Below are positions 1 to 8,094 of a DNA stretch of 11,598 nt, piece by piece (the first letter of the stretch is position 1; each line of letters begins with the position of its first letter). The DNA comes from Micractinium sp. NFX-FRZ (Eukaryota; Chlorophyta; Trebouxiophyceae; Chlorellales; Chlorellaceae). Below the pieces are notes generated by a model. That model made no database searches. It was not told where the DNA came from and saw nothing but the letters and a program-made list of their open reading frames with translations. The translations under genes and the position numbers were made by a program. The stretch is taken from the NCBI GenBank assembly GCA_029339195.1, contig JAPTJF010000819.1:1-11598 (forward strand), in the 5' to 3' direction.

Positions 1-2720
1 CGAGGCCAACGGCGGCGACGGCACCGAGTGCACCAAGTGCACACCCGGCACCTACCAGCCCGCCACCGGCACCACCGCATGCCTGGCCTGCGACGCCGGC
101 TACGCCACCGACCTGGAGGGGCAGACGCAGTGCTTCGCATGGTGAGGGCGGGGTGGTGGCGGGGTAGGGTGGCAGGGTGGATGGCTAGATGGGGCGGGTG
201 GGTGGGCCAGGCAGGCATAGCAGGGCGACAGTGGGATGCACCCTGCTCTGCACACGCCTGACTAGCCGGTGCCAGCGCCCCATAACATGCAACACACCCA
301 CAGCCTGCTCACCAGCACTGCTGCCCGGGTGCCCCCTCCCCTCCCCCTACCGAACCCCTGTGCTGCAGCCAGCCTGGCGAGTACGCCTCTGAGGAAGGCT
401 CCCACGTCTGCAACGTCTGCCCCCCCGGCCAGTACTCTACCGCCGCCGCCGCCCCCGCCTGCGACGCCTGCGGCGCGGGAGAGATCACCGTGGCAACGGA
501 GGACGGCAAGGGGGCCACCGAGTGCGTGCCCTGCGGCCGCGGCACCTGGAAGCCCGCTGACGCCAGCGACAACAAGTGCCGCAGGTGGGTGCCTGGCTCA
601 CGTGTGCGTGAGGGCCTGTGGCTGGCTCTGCATGAGCCTTGCATGATCCCGCTCAGCTGCCTGCTCGTCTCCCTGGCTGCCTTGCTGGCTGCCCGCCCAC
701 CACCTCTCAGCCTACCAACCCTGGCCAGCACACATTGATTCACGGGTCCCCACTGCACCCCTCTACCCCTCACGCCCTCCTCCTTCACCCCTCCCTTTCC
801 TTCACCCGCAGCTGCCCAGCTGGCTATGAGACCCTGATTGCCTCCAAGGCCTCCACCTGCACCCCCTGCGCCCCCGGCAAGGCCTCCTCCCTGCCCAACC
901 AGGTCCTGTGCACCTCATGCACCCCCGGCACCTTTGCCGCTGCCGCCGGTGAGCTCACGGGTGGAGGAAACTGGGCGTTGTGGCCTTGAGGTTAAGGGAC
1001 GACCTGTGCACTGCCTTCTGCCCGCCCCGCCCTGCCACGTGGCCCTTTGTGCCCTCCTTCCCCTCACTGGCTGCCCCGCCTCTCCGCCACACCCCTCCTC
1101 GCCCCACCCAACACTCCACCCCACTCCTCCTCCCTGCCTGCCTCCTCGCCCCGCCACACCCACCTTGCCACCCACCTTGCCTCTTCGCCCTACCTCAATC
1201 ACCTCACCCCACCCCACCACCCCTTTTCACCGCCCTGCAGGCTCCCGCACCTGCCGCTTCTGCGCCGCCGGCACCGTGAGCGGCCCCGCCCCCGGCAGCA
1301 CCAACGCCCCCTCCGCCTTTGGCGCCACCGCCTGCACCGCCTGCCCCAAGCGCACCTTCCGCCCCTCCATGTTTGCCGCCAACGTGTGCACCACCTGCCC
1401 CAAGGGGCGTGAGACCAAGAAGGAGACCGGTGCCACCACGTGCACCGCCTGCATCCCCGGCACCACCCTGCTGGACATCCTCAACCACGTCAACTGCACC
1501 GCCTGCACCAAGGGCGCCTTTGCCTCCGCCCAGGGCATGTCCGGCGCCTGCCCCGCCTGCCCCAAGGGCTACGCCGTGGACGACGCGGGCAACAGCCAGT
1601 GCGACATCTGCCCCCCCGGCACCTACCAGGACGCCGCCGGCAAGTTCACCTGCATCGAGTGCCCCGTGGGCACCTACACCGAGATGACTGGCTCCACCGC
1701 GCTGTCCGCTTGCCTGCCCGCGCCCAAGGGCAACTACGCCGACGGCACCGGCAACGACGGCTTCACACCCTGCGAGGGCGGCACCTACCAGGACCAGATG
1801 GGCAAGGGATCCTGCAAGGTGAGCGGCTGGGTGGAGTGGGGTGGGGGCAGGTGGTGGTGGTGGGACGGCTGCTTGGTTGTCCAGGGGACAGGAGGGGCAG
1901 GCCCTGCCGGGCAGCTTGCCGTGGTGCTGGGAGCTGAGCAGGCACCAGCAACAAACAGGTGCCCCACCGCCCCCAGCACAACCTTGGCCCTGTCTCACAA
2001 GCCGTGTCCCCTTACAACAACCCCTCCTTCCCCCTCATCTCACCCACCCATGCACCCTGCGCTCACCACACCCCACCTCTTCCCACCCCACCCCTCGCAA
2101 CCGCAGGACTGCCCCCCCGGCCACGAGTGCCCCACCGGCTCCGTCTCCCCCAAGCCCTGCCGCGCCGGCTTCTACGCCGACCTGAAGCAGCCGTGGTGCA
2201 AGGAGTGCGCCAAGGGAACCTTCCAGGACCAGACCGCCCAGCGCGCCTGCAAGCCCTGCCCCGCCGGCGCCTACTGCCAGGCCACCAAGATGACGGCCGC
2301 CACGCCCTGCCCCGCCGGACGCTTCGGCATCAAGTTCTCCTCCGTCACCGCCAACGACTGCGCGCGCTGCCCCGTCAACGTGAGCGGGGCCTGGGCTGCC
2401 AGCGCTCCTCGTTCGTGCTACTGTGCGCGCAGCGCGCTTGAGCGGTGTCTTGTTAGAAGCTGGCAGTGCTGCCCGCTTGCACACTTGTTCGCTGCCGCCG
2501 GCCCTCTTGACTGCCCGCCCCGCCAGCGCTGCTCCGCTCCCTCTGCTGTCACCGGCTGTTGGCTCACACCACCCCGCCTCCTCCCACCACCCACCTGCCC
2601 TTGCAGACCTACTCCACCGCCCCCGGCTCCACCGTGTGCCAGAAGTGCAGCGCCAACCAGTGGACTGGCCGCCTGGCTGGCCAGCGCATCTGCTGGTCCA
2701 CCTCCCAGCGCCTGCCCTGA
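1..2720 (+). CDS. Cysteine-rich GCC2/GCC3 (ephrin-receptor-like) repeat protein, 5' partial
   Basis: Exons read as 1-141, 369-584, 812-948, 1241-1818, 2107-2379 and 2607-2720, joined by GT-AG introns of 227, 227, 292, 288 and 227 nt in phases 2, 2, 1, 0, 0. The frame starts at base 2 and stays open for 485 codons to TGA at 2718-2720. About 51 residues (10.5%) are cysteine, in the pattern C-x2-C-[PT]-x-G-[TY]-Y (examples CTKCTPGTYQ, CDICPPGTYQD, CIECPVGTYTE), spaced by roughly 10-20 Gly/Ala/Thr-rich residues. This is the disulfide-bonded repeat seen in GCC2/GCC3, ephrin-receptor-like and TNFR-like ectodomains, so secretion or surface exposure is inferred. A possible N-glycosylation site NCT lies in exon 4. 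The visible part has no membrane segment and ends just after a last C-x2-C pair. The signal peptide, any other domain and the start are outside the window. Ligand and role are unknown. Third positions are almost all C or G, more strictly than in the neighbours. Confidence 0.86.
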
Positions 2721-2960
2721 GCGGCACACCCCGCGTGACGTCGACCTGCCAACACTGCACTCCTCTACACTATTGCCCCCCACTCCAGAGGCCCCCTGCC
2801 CCCACGCCGCTGACGTCGGAATCCCCTCTCAGCTTGCCTTATGAATGCCTGTCGCCTTCTCTGCTTGATCCCCAGCACTATCCCCAGCACTTGTGCCTGG
2901 CAGGGCGCCAGAACCATGGGTGTGAGGAAGTGGACTCACGGCTGCGCAGCCAGCACCAGG

Positions 2961-3000
2961 GTTGTGTGGCGGGGCACACTGTTGCGTGGCGGGGCACAGT
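2961..3000. repeat. 20-bp tandem duplication in 3' UTR
   Basis: Two adjacent 20-bp units (2961-2980 and 2981-3000) match at 18 of 20 positions, around the core TGGCGGGGCACA. The repeat lies in the probable 3' UTR of the cysteine-rich gene. No function is apparent. Confidence 0.85.
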
Positions 3001-3340
3001 GAGTTTTGCCCCGCATGGCTGCCGCCCACACCTGCCACTGCACACACTCCCCACCCGTCCCTCTCCACACACCTTCACCTCGCCTCAGCCTCCCCCTGCA
3101 TTGGCATCGCCCCTTTCACCACGCCCCGCCTCTCAAGCCGCCCCACCTGCCCCCTTCGCTTCCTCATATCCCTGCCCAACCATTCTTTGCCACTTCTCAC
3201 CTTTCCCCCACCTTTCCCCAGCACACTCCTGAGCCACCCAACCATGGCACTCAGTCAAATCACTCCGCCTTCCCTTCCACTTATCTTGTTCCAGTGAAAT
3301 TTTGCAATGCACGTATGCTGATGTGGACATGCCTTCTGAG

Positions 3341-3345
3341 TGTAA
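3341..3345 (+). terminator. TGTAA poly(A) signal
   Basis: TGTAA is the usual polyadenylation signal of chlorophyte nuclear genes, normally 10-20 nt before the cleavage site. Here it lies about 620 nt after the stop of the cysteine-rich gene, in a local AT-rich patch. It predicts cleavage near 3355-3365, right at the stop codon of the opposing MATE gene. A 5-bp match can occur by chance; position and composition support it. Confidence 0.55.
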
Positions 3346-3367
3346 AAGAATGTGAAAGCTTAGGCGA

Positions 3368-6300
3368 TCAGCTGGTTGCCTGCCCGGTGCTGCTGCTGCT
3401 GCCATCGCTGCTGGTGTTGCTGCTGCCATCGCTGTTGCCCTCGCCGCTGACTTTGCTGCCACCACCGCTGCTGCTCGGTTTGCCTGAAAAGATGCCCCCC
3501 CCGGACAGCCAATAGTACAGGAGGTGGCCGGATAGGCGGGTGGCGTAGAATGCTACCAGAGCGCACCACACAGCGCCCAGGCCCAGCCCCGCCCTGCTGC
3601 CGGCTGCAGCCACGCGGGAGGCAGGGAGGTAGGGAGGCAGGGGGGACACAGCCTCGGTTTGGGTGGACCTTGAAGACTTCTTTCATCGACGGCCTGCTCG
3701 CGCACGTCCGCATGCCGCAGCCTCCCACTCCCTGACGCCTCAACAGCACATCACCCAGCATGCACAGCGTGCACAGCCCATACGCCACCAGGCTCCAGCC
3801 AATGCAGTGCAGTCGCACACAGCGTGCACAGCATGAGCAGCGCACGCACACCTTGCAGCGCTGCCAGGGTCCAGCCAAGCCAAGCCATCCCAGCCGCCCA
3901 CAGCACACTGCGTGCACATCATGCACAGCGCACCTTGCAGCGCTGCCAGGGTCACCCCCAGGCCCACCACGTTGGAGGGCGGCAGGTGGGCAAAGCTGCC
4001 GCTGCCGACGGAGATGCCGTCCAGCATCATCATCACTGCGCGCAAGGGTTGGGTGGGGACCGTGAGGTGGTTGGGCATGTGGGATTCAGCGCACGAGACA
4101 TGTGGTTACACAGAAATTCCGTCCAGCAGGATTACCACCGCTGGCACAACACACGCGGGTAGCAGCACATGGCAGCCGGGCCTACTTGGTAGCACCGCCA
4201 CCGCCTGCCTGAGCTCAACAGCCTTGCATGCCCTCGCTGACGCTTGCTGCCACATGTGCCTGAGCACTCCTCAATGGCTGGCTGGCTGGTATGGCTGGCT
4301 GGTATACTCACGCAGCAAACCGCCAGCCAGCCAGCTCTTGGCGCGTGCTGCTACGGTGGCGGCTGCGCAACAGGCACAGCTGAGCACACCACACCAGCGC
4401 TCTGGCAACGAGCCACCCTCACATTTTCTAGCAAGGACACTGCATGAGCGCACCTGAGCACACCGCAATGGCAGTCATGCCAACTGGCGCCAGCTGGCTC
4501 ACCGCCAGCTGGACTGCGGGGTCGCTTGTGAACAGCCAGCTGGCACGGGTGAACACAGCGCCCACAGCGGCGGCCAGGAGCAGGCCCAGGACAGCGCCGC
4601 TCCTGAAGGGTACAGGGCAGGGCGGATCGGGTTCAGTTTGGGCACGGCAGGGCACAGGGCAGGGCACAGGGCAGGGCACACAGGGCAGGACACACAGGGC
4701 AGGGCACAGGCCAGGGCACATTGCACGTTCCAGCCACAAACGAGAGCCAGAAGTTGTACTTGACTGGTTGATTGACAAAGGCTTCACAACAAAACAGTTG
4801 CTTGAAAGCTGCATACCAGCCTCACACCACCTCCTTAGCAACAACTTCACAGCGGCGAGCGGAACCCACCGCAGCAGCAGCCAGGCCCAGTGCGCGCCCC
4901 GCTCGGGGTTCCCTCGGTCCCGCGCCAGCAGGCTCTGGGCTGCCAGGCTGAGGGGCTCCGGGAAGTAAGAGAGGAACCAAAAGGTCTGCAGGGGGTGAAA
5001 CAGGCGAGAAGTGTGAGAGGGTGCGCCCGGTGTAGTGCCGGCAGGCGCTCGTGCCGCCAGGCTGAGAGGCTCCGTAAGGTGAGAGAGGAACCAGAAGGTG
5101 CTCGGGGTGCTAACAACAGCAGGGGTAAGAACAGCACCTTGAAGGTGAGAGAGGAAGCAGAGGGTGCGCGGGGTGCTAACAAGAACAGCACCGTGGGCCG
5201 TGCGTGTGCTGCCCACCAGCTGACCAGTCGGAGCGCAGTTGGCTGGTCCCACCGTCTGGGAGCGGGCTGCAACTTGCGCAACTCCTCCACAGCACTAGCG
5301 GCCCAGACCAGAGCAGCACGGGGCAGCAGGAGCAGCAGGGGGCAGCATGACGCGGCTTGCCTGCATGGCCACTTGGTGGGTGGCAGTGGCGAGCAGACCC
5401 AGCCGGGTGGCGGCGGTGGTCATGCTGCAAGAGGGAGCATGGGGGGCAGGGAAGGCAGAGGTCAGCAATTGGGACATGTGATGTATGTCGCTGACCTACA
5501 GTGCAAGCAGCTGCCCTGCAGGTGCCAGCGGCGGCCGGGCTTGCAAGAGGGGACTCAAGGGGCAGAGGGGCAGGGGGGTCAGGAGCAGTCACACACACGC
5601 TGCTTGCACCTGCAGGCGACACAGGGGTGGCCGGTCTTGCAAAGAGGGGCAGGGGGGTCAGCAAAGTCAACACCAACAGACACGGAAGCCTTGTGGAGGT
5701 TGGAGCAAGCACGGGTGCCTGCTGTGGTCATGCTGAGCACTGAAGCAGCGGGGCGCAGGGGGTGGTGCGGGTGCAGGCAGTCGCGGCCCTGGTGCTGCGC
5801 CCAGCCCTTGACGCACCCCCCCTGGTGCCGCGCCCACGACTGGGCTTCAACTATGCCAGGAAGCTGCCTCGGCCCCTTCTGCAAGGAGCGCTACATGTCT
5901 GGGCACACCCCACCGAGATACGCAAGCGCAAGCAAAGCAGGGGCGCACACCTGAAGTACGAGGACAGGCCAAAGACGGTGCGGGTGAACAGGGTGACTGC
6001 CACCGCCAGGAACTCCCGCATCTGCCCCACCTTGGGCCGGCCCTGCAACAGAACGGCGGGGCGAAATTGCAAATTTGCGGTGCACAGCACTACTGAGTAT
6101 GATGCAACGCCCGCACCCTGCCACCTTGGGCCAGGCCTGCCGAGGAGTGAACCCACTCTGGGGCTGCCCTTGCATGAAATGACCAGCAGCGAGAGCTGCC
6201 GGCAGGCTAGCAAAGCGGGCACAGCAGGTGGCAACCAAAGCGGGCACAGCAGGCGGCTACCACAGCAGGCACAGCGGGCAGGCAACCAAAGCGGGCACAG

Positions 6301-8052
6301 CGGGCAGCCACCACAGCGGGCACAGCGGGCAGGCAGGCACAGCGGGCAGGCGACCAATACGGGCACAGCAGGCGGCAACCAATGCGGGCACAGCGGGCAG
6401 CCACCACAGCGGGCACCGCAGGCAGCTACTAAAGCGGGCACAGCAGGCGGTGACCACAGCGGGCGCAGCTCACCGTCCAGCGCAGCCGGATGCCGCCGGG
6501 CTGCTGGCCCTTCTGCCAAAGGTGCCAGATGAAGTAAGCGGCTCCTAGGTACTGCACGGGTGGGCAGGCAGGAGCAGAGCCGGGTGGCACTGAAGGGCCC
6601 ACCTAGAGAGAGGGGACTGCCTGGCCCCAGCGACCAGTGCTGTGGCGCGCGTGGCTGGGGCGAACCGTCGTGTGCTACCGGGCAGCAAACTGTATTATTA
6701 TTTTGTTATGGTGTGAGTGCACTGCCTCACTGCCGCTCGAAGCTCGGTGGCGGCCAGCACGGCACCACCTCGCTGAGGCGCCCCCGGCAGCTGCCACCCT
6801 TGATTAACTCCCAACAGGAGGCATGCGCCCTGCGCTGCCCAACCTGCGCCCACACCTGCGCTGCGCAGCCCACGCACACACCTGCGCTGCGGCTGTGGCC
6901 GCGGCGGCGCCTGCCACCCCCATGCCTCGGTAGAACACGAGGTAGATGTCGCCGGCTGCAGGGTAAGAGGGCGGGTGAGGGCAGCCTCAGGCCGGGTAGC
7001 AGGCCCCTGTTGCGCCCACTACCCTCTGCACCCATTCCCTTAGCGCCCGCCTTCTTTCACACCCACCCACTGGTGCAGTGCAGAGCAGCCCGGCGGCGAT
7101 GAGCACGTTGAAGCCTCCTGCTCACCTCCCCCAAATCCAGGTCAGTTAGGCCAGAGGCAGGCAAGCAGGCGGGCTGCCCTCAGCCAGCTGGCGTGACGCC
7201 ACGCCGGCACCCACCCACCGGTGTTGAGCAGCCCGGCGGCGATGAGCACGTTGAAGGGGGTCCAGGCATCTTGCTGACCCAGGCAGGCCCCCTGGGACAC
7301 CGACATGAGCAGCACGGCGGGAGCCGCAAGCGCCCTGCACACACACACAGGAAGCGGCGGCAGCAGCAGCAGCAGGGGATGTGAGAACCGGCAGCAGCAG
7401 GCGATGAGAGTAGCTGTCACTAACCGACTACAGTATCCTAGACTAGAACCAGGGGCAACAGCAGCAGCAGAAGCAGCAACAGGAGGGTGATGCGAGTGGA
7501 GGGGCGGCACCGCTGGCGTGCATTCTGGAAACTGCGCACGGCATGCACGCTGCGGTGTGCCGCGGCGTGTTCACTGCTGCCATGCGCGGCGGTGAGTGCG
7601 GCAGCCATGGTCCCGCGCACCCTTCTGACTTCCGATACCCACTGCCACCGCTTGCCCCACCTCACACCTGATTGAGAGGTACTGCCAGGCGGGGTGCATG
7701 AGCTCCGGCGCCGTGCCCATGCCCGCCAGCAGCGTGCGCCCGCACCCCAGCAGCACGCCTGCCACCAGGCAGCCGCAGGCCAGGGCCAGCTGCAGGGAGT
7801 TGCACAGCGTGCGCTCCGCGGCCTCCCGCCGCACCCGCCTGCATGGCGGGAGGCGCAGAGTGGGGCGCAGGGCGGCAGCAGGGGTGCACCAGTATTGATA
7901 TGTGGAGCGCTGGCTTGCCCAAGAGCATCCTGCAGGCCGTGTCCCGCAGTGCATGCAGGCAGCCACAGCAACCTTCTGAAGCCGGTCCAGGCACCAACCG
8001 GCAGAGCGCTAGACTAGCCACTGCCCAGCGGCTGGCCCCCTGGGACGCCAAC

Positions 8053-8094
<42 letters not shown>

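Larger units (their letters stand above)
2721..3367. other. Convergent intergenic region / overlapping 3' UTRs
   Basis: This stretch between two facing stop codons holds no convincing gene. The left part is ordinary GC-rich sequence with two TGACGTC motifs (near 2737 and 2811) and a 20-bp tandem repeat. From about 3020 to 3240 the plus strand is strongly pyrimidine-rich. The last 100 bp are more AT-rich and carry the TGTAA signal. It most likely serves as the 3' UTR of the cysteine-rich gene and, on the other strand, of the MATE gene. I found no TTACA on the plus strand (TGTAA on the minus strand), so the MATE poly(A) signal is either non-canonical (TGCAA occurs on the minus strand at 3306-3302) or lies inside the cysteine-rich gene. 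Confidence 0.6.

Noticed and set aside
1204..1998. 264-codon Gly/Ala-rich open frame on the minus strand
   Set aside because: It lies antisense to the cysteine-rich exon 4 and results from strong C/G use at third positions; the composition is low-complexity and has no recognisable domain.
2734..2820. Two TGACGTC motifs as a regulatory element
   Set aside because: They lie in a probable 3' UTR, and short motifs like this are expected by chance; no supporting context was seen.
838..2844. 668-codon open frame on the plus strand
   Set aside because: It changes frame relative to the cysteine repeats and reads through introns; only 1241-2379 and short parts carry the cysteine pattern. The spliced model explains the sequence better.
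6215..6465. CRISPR-like array
   Set aside because: The repeats are contiguous with no spacers and lie in a eukaryotic intron.
5762..6532. 256-codon open frame on the plus strand with GHSGQ-like repeats
   Set aside because: Its repeats are the translated 25-bp minisatellite of MATE intron 7, and the rest is antisense to MATE exons 7 and 8.
6727..6800. Extra MATE exon between exons 6 and 7
   Set aside because: Exons 6 and 7 join directly in phase 0 to give a normal MATE reading (AAAQ-YLGAAYF), and this stretch has no MATE-like sequence.
7487..7675. Small open frame on the plus strand in MATE intron 4
   Set aside because: No domain, start context or neighbour supports a gene; it is a chance open frame in GC-rich intron sequence.
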